NCBI GenBank assembly: GCA_900317865.1
Contig: ONIK01000010.1
Location: forward strand, 1 to 32,298
Direction: 5' to 3'
DNA from: an uncultured Methanobrevibacter sp.
GTDB taxonomy: Archaea; Methanobacteriota; Methanobacteria; Methanobacteriales; Methanobacteriaceae
Length of the DNA: 32,298 nucleotides
Part shown: piece by piece, positions 23,286 through 31,760 of the stretch
Layout: the number at the start of each line of letters is the position of its first letter
Position numbering within the stretch: position 1 is the stretch's first letter
The notes under the pieces: generated by a model
What the model saw: only the letters and a program-made list of their open reading frames with translations
The model's database searches: none
What the model was told of the DNA's origin: nothing
Made by a program: the position numbers and the translations under genes

Positions 23286-23939
23286 ATGAAAGAATATGTT
23301 ATCGATGCAAAAAACATGGATGAAAAAGAATTAAATCGTACCATAAAAGAACAGGCCATATCTCATGATAAACTCATTATTGACAATCCTGAGTCTAAAC
23401 ACAATATCTGTGCCGGTTTGACTGAAGATGTGGACATAGAGATTAATGGTTCTGCAGGTTATTTTGTTGGAACAATGGTTAACGGACCAAGAATACACAT
23501 CAATGGAAATGCCGGATGGTTTGCTGGAGATAATATGACCGAAGGGGAATTGGTTATTGAAGGTACTGCAGGTGATGGTGCAGGACAGGGAATTTATGGC
23601 GGAACTGTAATAGTAAAAGGAAGTACCGGTTCAAGAACTGGAGAAATCATGAAAGGCGGAACAGTAATAATTGGAGGAAATAGTGGATTCATGACTGGAC
23701 TGCTTATGATGGGCGGTAAACTTATAATTTTGGGTGATGTGACCGATGATGTCGGTGAATCAATTATGAGGGGAAGCATATTTGTTCTTGGAAATGTGAA
23801 AAGTTTAGGAAAAAATGCTGTTATGGAAGAATGTACGCCTGAAGACCAAAAAGAGCTTAAAGAAATTTTAACTGAATATGGCTTTGAATTGACGGATACG
23901 GATTATACGAATTTTAAAAAAATTGTTAATATACAATAG
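23286..23939 (+). CDS. Glutamate synthase, GXGXG (alpha C-terminal) subunit
   Basis: 217 aa from ATG 23286; GGGGAG (23272-23277) is 8 nt upstream, while an in-frame TTG at 23280 is too near it. The body is a right-handed beta-helix of repeated G-x-x-G-x-G type units: NGSAGYFVGTMVNG, NGNAGWFAGDNM, GTAGDGAGQGIYGG, GSTGSRTGEIMKGG, GNSGFMTGLLMMGG. It is the C-terminal structural domain of bacterial GltB as an independent subunit, holding the amidotransferase and core together. Second gene of the operon, 15 nt after the amidotransferase and 11 nt before the FrhB-like gene. Confidence 0.92.
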   Translation: MKEYVIDAKNMDEKELNRTIKEQAISHDKLIIDNPESKHNICAGLTEDVDIEINGSAGYFVGTMVNGPRIHINGNAGWFAGDNMTEGELVIEGTAGDGAGQGIYGGTVIVKGSTGSRTGEIMKGGTVIIGGNSGFMTGLLMMGGKLIILGDVTDDVGESIMRGSIFVLGNVKSLGKNAVMEECTPEDQKELKEILTEYGFELTDTDYTNFKKIVNIQ

Positions 23940-23950
23940 GGGCTAAAAAA

Positions 23951-25024
23951 ATGAGCGAACATAAAATAGCTATGGTTGGAACACCATGTGAAATTATGGC
24001 AGCATCCAAACTGCAATATTATACGGACAGCTCTATTGATGTTAAACTGGGCTTATTTTGTATGGAGAATTTTTCATACAAATACTTTGTAAATCTTTTG
24101 GAAGAATATGACTTAAAAATGGAGGATATTGAAAAATTCCAGATAGATAAAGGATTTGTATTTTTATTGCTGAAAAATAGGCAAAGCATTAAAATACCTT
24201 TATCTGTAGCTAAAAGGATTATTAGAAAAAACTGTAATATTTGCGTTGAATTAACATCAGAAACTTCAGATATTTCAATAGGTTCTATTGGATCAGAAGA
24301 TGGTTGGTCAACATTAATAATTAGAACAAAAAAAGGTGAAGAAATAGTTGATGGAGCAATAAAAGAAAAATTCATTGAAGTTAAAGATTTTACCGAATCA
24401 CAATTTGATTTGCTAAATAAACTGGCTGAAAATAAAATTAATAAAAATCTGGAACATATAGAAAGAAGAGAATTTCTGGCCAGGCCGGTTTTATATCAAA
24501 GGAAAAAATCAGATAATGCTATTGATGAGGAAATTTCAGTATCTAACTTTTCAGATTTAAGATTAAATGTTATAGATATTGGAGCATGTGTACTCTGCGG
24601 AGCATGTGAATATGCATGTCCTGATAATTTAATTACAATTGATGATACAAAACCAAGAATGAAAGGTGAATGCCCTCCTGACTGTCATGCATGCTTTGCA
24701 GTTTGTCCAAGGACTTTCATACCTGAAGATTTACGAAATGACAATTCAAAAGCAATCGGTGACTTCATAAAAGTATTGTCAGTTAAATCCTTAAAACACA
24801 CTCAGGGACAGGATGGATCCATTGTTACAACATTGATTGATTATTTATTGACTGAGGGTATTGTAACGGATGCACTTATTGTTGATAAAAAAGATGACCT
24901 TGCCTGGAAACCTTATGCAAAACTCACAAATGAGATTGATGAGGTTGTTAAATCCGGAGGAACAAAATATTCAGTCTGCCCTGTATTCAAACCGTTAAAA
25001 AATATAAAAGAGGAGGGTAATTAA
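23951..25024 (+). CDS. FrhB-type F420 oxidoreductase subunit with circularly permuted domain order
   Basis: 357 aa. Residues 5-145 match the C-terminal FrhB/FdhB domain (KIAMVGTPCEI, C95/C98, DISIGSIGSEDGWSTLIIRT). Next is a two-cluster ferredoxin region with C213, C216, C219, C223 and C241, C245, C248, C252. Residues 280-350 match the N-terminal FrhB domain (TQGQDGSIVTTLIDYLL, then SGGTKYSVCPVFKPLK). In ordinary FrhB/FdhB proteins the order is cluster domain, N-domain, C-domain; here the C-domain comes first, and the break falls just between KYSVCPVFKPLK and KIAMVGTPC, the usual junction. These proteins bind FAD and react with F420. In this operon it likely replaces NADPH-dependent GltD and feeds electrons from F420H2 to the synthase (inference; an F420-dependent GltS has been proposed before, as I recall). 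Confidence 0.8.
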   Translation: MSEHKIAMVGTPCEIMAASKLQYYTDSSIDVKLGLFCMENFSYKYFVNLLEEYDLKMEDIEKFQIDKGFVFLLLKNRQSIKIPLSVAKRIIRKNCNICVELTSETSDISIGSIGSEDGWSTLIIRTKKGEEIVDGAIKEKFIEVKDFTESQFDLLNKLAENKINKNLEHIERREFLARPVLYQRKKSDNAIDEEISVSNFSDLRLNVIDIGACVLCGACEYACPDNLITIDDTKPRMKGECPPDCHACFAVCPRTFIPEDLRNDNSKAIGDFIKVLSVKSLKHTQGQDGSIVTTLIDYLLTEGIVTDALIVDKKDDLAWKPYAKLTNEIDEVVKSGGTKYSVCPVFKPLKNIKEEGN

Positions 25025-26512
25025 ATGTCATTTACTGTTGAAAGAAAGCTGGAAATATGTAAACAGAATAATGATAGGCCGGGTTGCTGCTGGTATTTGT
25101 GTGATAATCCTAAAAAATCATCATGTAAAAACTGTTATAGCTGTTATTCAAATTGCCCTCATGGAGTTTATGAGGTCATTAATGATGAACCTCTTCCAAT
25201 TCATCAGGAAAATTGTGTGGGATGTAAAATCTGTGAAGAAATGTGTCCAACACATGCAATATATGTCAGACCTCTTGTTGATGAAGGTAGAGGAATATGG
25301 TCAAACTCAACAATGGTGGAAATTAAACGTAAAAGTCAAACCGGAGTATATAAAGTGCGTGGGTGCGGTTTAACCAGAAAAATCCCAACATTTGATGATT
25401 TAAGTATACTGCCGGCACAGGTGTCAAGACCTCCAATAGATTCATACAGAGAAACATGTAAAACTTCAGTAGTGCTAGGTGATAGATTTGCAGAAAATCC
25501 TATCGAAATTGATACTCCTATCATGATTGGAGCAATGTCCTTTGGTGCATTAAGTAAAGAAGCAAAAATGGCATTAGCTATTGGAAGCAGTAAGGTGGGT
25601 ACAATAACCAATACCGGTGAAGGAGGAATGCTTCCTGAAGAAAGAAAATATGCTGATAAATTAATTGCACAGTATGCATCAGGCCGTTTTGGAGTTTCAG
25701 CAAGCTATTTAAACAATGCTGAAGCTGTTGAAATTAAAATTGGTCAGGGTGCAAAGTCTGGTATGGGTGGACATTTGCTTGCACATAAGGTTACGGCAGA
25801 AGTCGCAAGAGTTAGAAATATTCCTGAAGGAACCTCTGCATTAAGTCCTGCCAGACATATGGATATTGTTGGACCTGAAGATTTGGGCATGAAAATTAAT
25901 CAGTTAAGAGAAATTACTGACTGGAAAGTACCTATTATTGTAAAATTCGCATCAGGGAGAGTTGAACAGGATGTAAAAATTGCAGCAAAAGCAGGTGCAG
26001 ATATAATTGTGGTTGATGGTATGCAGGGAGGAACTGGTGCCGGGCCTGAAGTTGTTACAGAGCATGCCGGAATTCCTACTATAGAAGCAATAGTAAAAGC
26101 TGATGATGCTCTTAAAGAAATAAATTTAAGAAGTGAAGTAAGTCTTGTTGCTGCAGGTGGAATAAGATCGGGGGCTGATGTTGCAAAAGCAATAGCTTTA
26201 GGTGCAGATGCAGTATATATCGCTACCTCTGCATTAATTTCTGTGGGCTGTAAGGTCTGTCAGTCCTGTTCTGAAGGTATTTGTCCTAAAGGAATCGCAA
26301 CACAGGACAGAGCACTTAGAAGGAGACTGGACCCAATAAGAAAAGGTCAGCAGGTTGCAAATTACATAGAGGCAATGACTCAGGAAGTAACATCTTTAAC
26401 CCAGCAGGCGGGAAATACTGATATAGAAAATCTTGAACGTCAGGATCTCGTTGCATTGACTATGGAAGCTTCACAATTAACTGGAGTGCCTATGGTGAGC
26501 AAAAAATATTAA
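25025..26512 (+). CDS. gltB: Glutamate synthase core subunit with N-terminal ferredoxin domain
   Basis: 495 aa, starting right after the previous stop. The N-terminal 80 residues have two [4Fe-4S] sets (C34, C37, C40, C44 and C64, C67, C70, C74) plus extra cysteines at 12, 21, 22 and 26. The rest is the FMN-binding TIM barrel: IGAMSFGALSKEAKMALAIG, NTGEGGMLPEER, GQGAKSGMGGHL, SALSPARHMDIVGPEDL, IIVVDGMQGGTGAGPEV, AAGGIRSGADVAKAIALGAD, and CKVCQSCSEGICPKGIATQ with the [3Fe-4S] cysteines. It aminates and reduces 2-oxoglutarate to glutamate using ammonia from the amidotransferase. The N-terminal clusters would take electrons from the FrhB-like subunit. Archaeal-type GltB2. Confidence 0.95.
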   Translation: MSFTVERKLEICKQNNDRPGCCWYLCDNPKKSSCKNCYSCYSNCPHGVYEVINDEPLPIHQENCVGCKICEEMCPTHAIYVRPLVDEGRGIWSNSTMVEIKRKSQTGVYKVRGCGLTRKIPTFDDLSILPAQVSRPPIDSYRETCKTSVVLGDRFAENPIEIDTPIMIGAMSFGALSKEAKMALAIGSSKVGTITNTGEGGMLPEERKYADKLIAQYASGRFGVSASYLNNAEAVEIKIGQGAKSGMGGHLLAHKVTAEVARVRNIPEGTSALSPARHMDIVGPEDLGMKINQLREITDWKVPIIVKFASGRVEQDVKIAAKAGADIIVVDGMQGGTGAGPEVVTEHAGIPTIEAIVKADDALKEINLRSEVSLVAAGGIRSGADVAKAIALGADAVYIATSALISVGCKVCQSCSEGICPKGIATQDRALRRRLDPIRKGQQVANYIEAMTQEVTSLTQQAGNTDIENLERQDLVALTMEASQLTGVPMVSKKY

Positions 26513-26596
26513 TGGTCGTATATGGTGGTTGAATATAAAATTCAAGATAAAATTGGATTTTTTAAAAAATTAAAATAAATATTCGGAGATAATATT

Positions 26597-29242
26597 ATGG
26601 TCGCATTCGATAGAGTTAAATCTGGAATTCCCGGGCTTGACAAAGCTTTGGATAATATTCGTTTGGGAGATAATGTAGTATGGAATGTTACAAATTTAAA
26701 TGAATTTTCTTACTTTGTTAATCCTTATGTAAAACAAGCAAAAGAAGATAATCGGAACTTAATATACATTCGATTTGCCAATCATCCCCCATTAATAGAA
26801 ATGACTGATGAAGATTTTAAATTGCTTGAAATTGAAGAAAATAATCCTGACACGGAATTTTGTATGATAGAACGTGACGGGATTAAAATATATCTGGTAA
26901 ATCCATATAATCAGTTTGAGACATTTACTTTGGAAGTTCATAGAATTATAGAAAAGGAAGGATTCGATGCATTTTATGTTTTTGACTGTTTAAGTGACCT
27001 TCAGGCCGTCTGGTCAACAGATTTGATGATGGGAAATTTCTTTAAGGTTACCTGCCCATTTTTATTCCAGTTGGATACTGTAGCATATTTCCCGATTATT
27101 CGTGGAAGACATTCTTATGATGCTATAGCTAAAATTCGTGAAACCACACAGCTATTCCTAAATGTATACTCTAATTCCCCTGAAGAAGTTTATGTCTCTC
27201 CATTAAAGGTATGGAACAGATATTCTCAAACCATGTTTTTAGGGCATAAATTTAATCCTAAAATAGGTTCCGTTAAAGTTCTGCAGGAGGGTCAGGAGGT
27301 TAGCAGATATTATAAAATTATCAATGACTCCAACAAATCTCCTGACGGGCAGACATTGGACAGCTGGGAAAGATATATGCTTCATGTTAGGATGAAGTAT
27401 GATGAAGGTAAAAACATCGATGATGAGTGCGATAAGATTTGCGAGCTAATGATGACGAAAGATGAAAAAATGCTTTCCAAGATTAAGGAATACTTTAATT
27501 TTGAAGATTATATCACAATTTATGACCGTCGTGTAGGTAGCGGACTGGTAGGCGGAAAAACTTGCGGTATGCTTTTGGCAAGAAAGATTATTGAAAAAAA
27601 TTGTCCTGATATATACAATAATATTTTTGAGCCAGATGATTCATTTTATATTGGTTCAGATTTATTTTATACATATATTGTTTCAAATGACCTGTGGGAT
27701 CTTCGTGTAAAACAAAGAACAAAAGAGGGTTATTATAAATATGGAAAAGAGTTGGAAGAGGCTCTTAAAAATGGTACTTTTTCAGATGAAATTAAAAAAG
27801 ATTTTATCCACATATTGGATTATTTTGGACAAAACCCTATTATTGTCAGGTCAAGTAGTTTCCTTGAAGACGGATATGGAAATGCATTTGCAGGAAAATA
27901 TGAATCAGTATTTTGTGCAAACAGAGGTTCTCTTGAAGAACGTTTAGCTGCTTTTGAAGAAGCGGTAAAAATCGTATATTCAAGTACTATGAATATTTCT
28001 GCTTTAGAATATAGGAAGATAAATGATTTGGACGATACTGATGAGCAAATGGCTCTTTTAGTTCAAAGAGTTTCCGGTTCTTATTATGATGACTATTTCT
28101 TCCCGACAGCTGCAGGTGTAGGATTTTCATACAGTCCATATTCTCCCCTTCCGGATATGGACAACAGCAAGGGTATGCTGAGACTTGTAATGGGTCTTGG
28201 TACAAAAGCTGTTGACAGGACAAAAAAAGATTATCCTAGAATTATTAATCTTGATAAACCTGAAGTAACTCTTATGAAGGACATAAAAGAAAAACACAGA
28301 TATTCTCAACATTATTTGGATGTCATTGATTTAAAGAATGTTAATTTGCATGATATTCCTGTTGATGAAGGTCTGAATGTAATTCCAAGATATTCGAAAA
28401 AAGTTTTGGTTGAACATGACCGTGAAGCAGAAAGAATGTTTCGTGAACGTGGCCAGCGCCGTGAAATAGTTTTTGTCAATTGTGAGGGAATTGTGAAAAA
28501 TCATGAATTCATTGATGTGATGAAGGAAATTCTAAACACATTAGAAACCGCATATGATTATCCTGTTGATATTGAATATACGGTTAATGTTGGAGAAGAT
28601 AACTCTTTTAATGTAAACTTATTGCAATGTCGCCCTCTTCAGGTATCAATAAATAATGAAAATATTGAGATGCCTGAAGATAAAAATGTTTTCTTCCATA
28701 TTAAGGATTCTTCTATGGGTATGTCACGAAAAAATAAGATAGATACAATCTGCTATGTTGATCCGCATAAGTATTATGAATATCCATATGCTCAGAAAAG
28801 TTCACTGTCTAGAGTAATTAGTGATGTAAATTCCTATTGTAAAAATAATGATAAAACTGCTGTTTTAATAGTTCCTGGAAGAATTGGTACGTCTTCTCCG
28901 GAATTAGGTATTCCTGTAGTTTTTGCAGATATCAGCCATTTTTCCGCAATTTTGGAGGAATCCTATAGTGAAGTTGGTTATATGCCGGAATTATCTTTTG
29001 GAAGCCATATGTTTCAGGATCTGGTAGAGGCGGAAATATACTATGGAGCATTATTTGAAAATGAGAAAAAAATAGAGTTCAACAAAGATATGATATTTGA
29101 TTATCCAAATATCTTAAAAGATATAAATCCTAAGTTAAATGAGGAAATATATGATATGGTACAGGTTATAGACTTTGATGAGAATAAAGCAGAATTTTAC
29201 CATGATATGAATAAGGATGAAACAGTCTGCATTTTCAAATGA
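26597..29242 (+). CDS. KaiC-like plus PEP/pyruvate-binding (ATP-grasp) fusion protein
   Basis: 881 aa. Residues 1-240 resemble a RecA/KaiC-type domain (VKSGIPGLDKALDNIRLGDNVVW at the start, YVFDCLSDLQAVW near 127-139), but no Walker A lysine loop is present, so it is probably inactive as an ATPase. Residues about 310-690 are an ATP-grasp domain of the PEP synthase/PPDK N-terminal type: GSGLVGGKTCGM with K321, IIVRSSSFLEDGYGNAFAGKYES at 415-437, and a final VNLLQCRPLQ. The mobile phosphohistidine and TIM-barrel domains of real PEP synthase are missing. The C-terminal 150 residues (VLIVPGRIGTSSPELGIPVVFADISHF) form another conserved part. It probably phosphorylates an unknown target. GGAGA precedes the start; terminator hairpin at 29262-29283. 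Confidence 0.75.
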   Translation: MVAFDRVKSGIPGLDKALDNIRLGDNVVWNVTNLNEFSYFVNPYVKQAKEDNRNLIYIRFANHPPLIEMTDEDFKLLEIEENNPDTEFCMIERDGIKIYLVNPYNQFETFTLEVHRIIEKEGFDAFYVFDCLSDLQAVWSTDLMMGNFFKVTCPFLFQLDTVAYFPIIRGRHSYDAIAKIRETTQLFLNVYSNSPEEVYVSPLKVWNRYSQTMFLGHKFNPKIGSVKVLQEGQEVSRYYKIINDSNKSPDGQTLDSWERYMLHVRMKYDEGKNIDDECDKICELMMTKDEKMLSKIKEYFNFEDYITIYDRRVGSGLVGGKTCGMLLARKIIEKNCPDIYNNIFEPDDSFYIGSDLFYTYIVSNDLWDLRVKQRTKEGYYKYGKELEEALKNGTFSDEIKKDFIHILDYFGQNPIIVRSSSFLEDGYGNAFAGKYESVFCANRGSLEERLAAFEEAVKIVYSSTMNISALEYRKINDLDDTDEQMALLVQRVSGSYYDDYFFPTAAGVGFSYSPYSPLPDMDNSKGMLRLVMGLGTKAVDRTKKDYPRIINLDKPEVTLMKDIKEKHRYSQHYLDVIDLKNVNLHDIPVDEGLNVIPRYSKKVLVEHDREAERMFRERGQRREIVFVNCEGIVKNHEFIDVMKEILNTLETAYDYPVDIEYTVNVGEDNSFNVNLLQCRPLQVSINNENIEMPEDKNVFFHIKDSSMGMSRKNKIDTICYVDPHKYYEYPYAQKSSLSRVISDVNSYCKNNDKTAVLIVPGRIGTSSPELGIPVVFADISHFSAILEESYSEVGYMPELSFGSHMFQDLVEAEIYYGALFENEKKIEFNKDMIFDYPNILKDINPKLNEEIYDMVQVIDFDENKAEFYHDMNKDETVCIFK

Positions 29243-29261
29243 ATTAGCATATGTTAAAGTT

Positions 29262-29290
29262 ATAATGAAAAATATTTCATTATTTTAGGG
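29262..29290 (+). terminator. Hairpin after the ATP-grasp fusion gene
   Basis: ATAATGAAA (29262-29270) pairs with TTTCATTAT (29275-29283) around AATA, 19 nt after the stop, followed by a short T run. Confidence 0.55.
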
Positions 29291-29440
29291 AGGAAGGGTG
29301 GGACATATGCCTTTTTTATTTGTAAGGATTTTTTACAAATAAAAATAAATGTATGACAAAATCCGTGTGATTAATAACCCTATTTGAGGTTTTTGATTTC
29401 ATTTTTACAATGGGGTTATTTTTCACATTTTTTTTTAAAT
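29287..29440. other. Structured intergenic region between convergent genes
   Basis: Begins with a purine-rich, G-rich patch (GGGAGGAAGGGTGGG, 29288-29302). A 13-bp stem follows, 29313-29325 with 29333-29345 (core TTATTTGTAA / TTACAAATAA), and then AATAACCC (29373-29380) paired with GGGTTATT (29413-29420) just before a long T run (29429-29437). The stems may end transcription from both sides, or the G-rich patch and last hairpin could bound a small RNA. Confidence 0.35.
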
Positions 29441-29463
29441 AGCTATTGAAATGTTGTTATTAA

Positions 29464-30465
29464 TTATTTGGAGGTTATTTTGGCATCTATGGATATATGC
29501 CATTCGTTAGGGGATGTTGATTTAACTTTTCTTGTATTGATTATCTCCACATTTTTATTTTCTTTTGAAGCGGCATCAATTAATCTTTTTTCCCCTTGTT
29601 CATACCCATCAGAGAATTCATAATAATTAATTATACCATCATCTTCAATTAAATTCATTGCAACATCAAGGAAATCATATGCAAGACCTGGAAGGTTCAT
29701 AATTATTCTATCGAATTTCATTTTAAATGATGTGGAAACTTCCCTCACATCTCCACATATCGCCTCAATATTTTTGAGTTTATTAAGGCGGATATTTTCC
29801 TTGAAATATTTTATTGCATTTTCATTAATATCTACGCCAGTAACATTAACATTATTATTTTTAGCTATAACTATTGGAAACGGCCCTATTCCGCAAAACA
29901 TGTCTAAAATATTTTCATTGTCATGAACACTGTCACTTACACGTTTTCGCTCTGTTGCAAGTCTCGGGGAAAAGTATACTTCCTTAACATTCAGCTTTAA
30001 TCTGGCACCATGTTCCTTGTGGATTGTTACTGGGTCATCTTCACCTGCAATTAGCTCCAAGTCTCTTATTCTGATTGTGCCGTGAACTGCACTTTTTTTC
30101 ATATAAATTGCTTTTCTTTTAGTAAAATCAAGGGTTGCTTTTCCAATAATTTTCTTTTTAGGCACTAATTCATCTGGAATTTCCAGAATTACAATATCTC
30201 CTATTGTATCAAAGGATGTTTTCAAATTTTCGATTTCTTCAGAAGTCAATTCCTTTTCAAGCAGCTCTGAAAAATTATGTGGGTGGGTGTTGAGTTCTTC
30301 CAAATCAACATCTACTATTTCATATTCATCAATATCTTCTTTTATTGGAATATAACCATAATCAGATTCAGCTTTAATCCTATAATCCATCCTCATTAAT
30401 TCTTTTGCCATTAATTCTTTTCTTACATCATTAAGCTTTTTTAATGGAACCTTGACTGCTTTCAT
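29464..30465 (-). CDS. trm5: tRNA (guanine37-N1)-methyltransferase, Trm5 type
   Basis: 333 aa. The N-terminal part (about 1-110) is the small tRNA-recognising region of archaeal Trm5. The catalytic part has TIHKEHGARLKLNVKEVYFSPRLATERKRV, the SAM site ILDMFCGIGPFPIVIAK, VTGVDINENAIKYFKEN and the MNLPG motif, all typical. It methylates N1 of G37 next to the anticodon, preventing +1 frameshifting; this is essential. There is no ribosome site; a TATA-like ATAATATATATG lies about 28 nt before the ATG, so the message is probably leaderless. Divergent from dphB across only 38 nt. Confidence 0.92.
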   Translation of the reverse strand: MKAVKVPLKKLNDVRKELMAKELMRMDYRIKAESDYGYIPIKEDIDEYEIVDVDLEELNTHPHNFSELLEKELTSEEIENLKTSFDTIGDIVILEIPDELVPKKKIIGKATLDFTKRKAIYMKKSAVHGTIRIRDLELIAGEDDPVTIHKEHGARLKLNVKEVYFSPRLATERKRVSDSVHDNENILDMFCGIGPFPIVIAKNNNVNVTGVDINENAIKYFKENIRLNKLKNIEAICGDVREVSTSFKMKFDRIIMNLPGLAYDFLDVAMNLIEDDGIINYYEFSDGYEQGEKRLIDAASKENKNVEIINTRKVKSTSPNEWHISIDAKITSK

Positions 30466-30503
30466 AATAACTTTTTTATGTTTTATTTCATATATATTAT
30501 ATC
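30466..30503. promoter_or_regulatory. Compact divergent promoter of trm5 and dphB
   Basis: Only 38 nt separate the two start codons. The run CATATATATTATATC (30489-30503) gives a TATA box about 28 nt before trm5 on the minus strand. For dphB any TATA box must lie at about 30472-30482 (TTTTTATGTTTT) or inside trm5. Both messages would have very short leaders or none. Confidence 0.45.
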
Positions 30504-31295
30504 ATGTTTTATTTAGTAGGTTTAGGTTTATTTGATGAAAAAGACATTTCTCTAAAAGGTTTGGAATGTTTAAAAAATGTAGATAAAATTTATGCTGAAT
30601 TTTTCACTTCACGTTTATTCGGTTCCAGTTTTGAAAAAATTGAAGAGTTAATCGGTAAAGAAATTGAAGTCCTGGTTAGAAATGAGGTTGAAGAGGAACA
30701 TAAATTTATTGGGGAAGCAAAAGAATCTGATGTTGCATTAATTACCGGTGGTGACCCTTTGATTGCAACCACTCACAGTGATTTTTTAGTTCAATGTGCT
30801 AGAAAAGGAATTGAATATGAAGTTATTCACGGATCATCCATTTTATCTTCAGCACCGGCTATTTCAGGTCTTCAGGGTTATAAATTCGGTAAAGTAACCA
30901 CCATTCCATTTCCGGATTATAATTTTTATCCTAAATCTCCCTATGTTGCAATTGAAGAGAATTTAAAATCAAACTTACATACTTTAGTTTTACTGGATAT
31001 TCAGGCTCATAAGGACAGATATATGTCTGTTAATGAAGGTTTGAAGTATTTGATGAATATCAAGGAATCTTTGGATTATGATGGGTTAATAACAGAAAAT
31101 ACGTTGGCTGTTGGTATTGCACGTGTAGGTTCAAAAGATGTTGTTGTAAAAGCTGGCGAAATATCTGAGTTAATTGATTATGATTTTGGAGGACCTCTGC
31201 ACTGTATTGTCATTCCTGCAGATTTGCATATTGTTGAAGCAGAATATCTTGTTGAAGTCGCAGGAGCAGATTCAAAAATATTGGATGATGTTTAA
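30504..31295 (+). CDS. dphB: Diphthine synthase
   Basis: 263 aa, full length. SAM-dependent tetrapyrrole-methylase-like fold: MFYLVGLGLFDEKDISLKGLE at the N-terminus, YAEFFTSRL, ALITGGDPLIATTH at about 78-91, HGSSILSSAPAISGLQGYKFGKV, and the C-terminal GGPLHCIVIPADLHIVEAEYL. It trimethylates the 3-amino-3-carboxypropyl group on a histidine of elongation factor 2, the second step of diphthamide formation. Same group as Dph5 of eukaryotes. No ribosome site is seen. A strong hairpin follows at 31311-31343. Confidence 0.95.
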   Translation: MFYLVGLGLFDEKDISLKGLECLKNVDKIYAEFFTSRLFGSSFEKIEELIGKEIEVLVRNEVEEEHKFIGEAKESDVALITGGDPLIATTHSDFLVQCARKGIEYEVIHGSSILSSAPAISGLQGYKFGKVTTIPFPDYNFYPKSPYVAIEENLKSNLHTLVLLDIQAHKDRYMSVNEGLKYLMNIKESLDYDGLITENTLAVGIARVGSKDVVVKAGEISELIDYDFGGPLHCIVIPADLHIVEAEYLVEVAGADSKILDDV

Positions 31296-31310
31296 TTTTT
31301 AAATAAAGGG

Positions 31311-31343
31311 CGTAAAGTAAAGGAATTTTTCCTTTACTCTACG
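31311..31343 (+). terminator. Hairpin after dphB
   Basis: AGTAAAGGAA (31316-31325) pairs with TTCCTTTACT (31329-31338) around TTT; CGTA (31311-31314) and TACG (31340-31343) extend the stem after a one-base mismatch. It is the strongest hairpin of the right part of the window. No T run follows directly, so another role is possible. Confidence 0.5.
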
Positions 31344-31760
31344 TAATAAACATTCTTTGGAGAAAAAATATATTTTTCTAATGTTTATTGATATGATATT
31401 AAATTCATATCATATATTATTTTTATTTTCAGGTTATTTAAATTTTTTTTATCATATTTTTTTTACTTTTAATGGAATATGTCTGATTTTTATTTTATAT
31501 GTGATTTCATCGATTTTTTTTATTTTAAAATATATTTAATGATGAATTATAAATTATTTATTAAATTAGTGCTTTAAAATTTGATTTTATTCCTAAGATT
31601 TTAAAAAAAGTTACATGATATTATTTAAATCTTTTAAAAATGATTTTTTTATATTTTAATGATGGATTTCGTAAATTTGGTATAAGGGGGGATGAAGTAG
31701 AATTTTTATAAACCTACTTCATTTTATTGGATACAATGAACTAATTTTGGAGATTATAAA
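31344..31760. other. Very AT-rich gap with one hairpin
   Basis: About 420 nt, nearly all A and T. A 60-codon frame from a TTG at 31357 is hydrophobic only because of T-rich codons, and I do not believe it. At 31692-31700 ATGAAGTAG pairs with CTACTTCAT (31714-31722) across a 13-nt loop, preceded by a G run (31686-31691); it lies about 40 nt before the zinc-ribbon genes and may be their leader or a terminator of an unseen transcript. GGAG (31750-31753) is the ribosome site for ATG 31761. Confidence 0.4.

Noticed and set aside
31357..31539. 60-codon hydrophobic reading frame after dphB
   Set aside because: TTG start, nearly all codons are T-rich and the region is almost pure AT, so apparent membrane character is expected by composition. 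No homology or coupling is recognisable.
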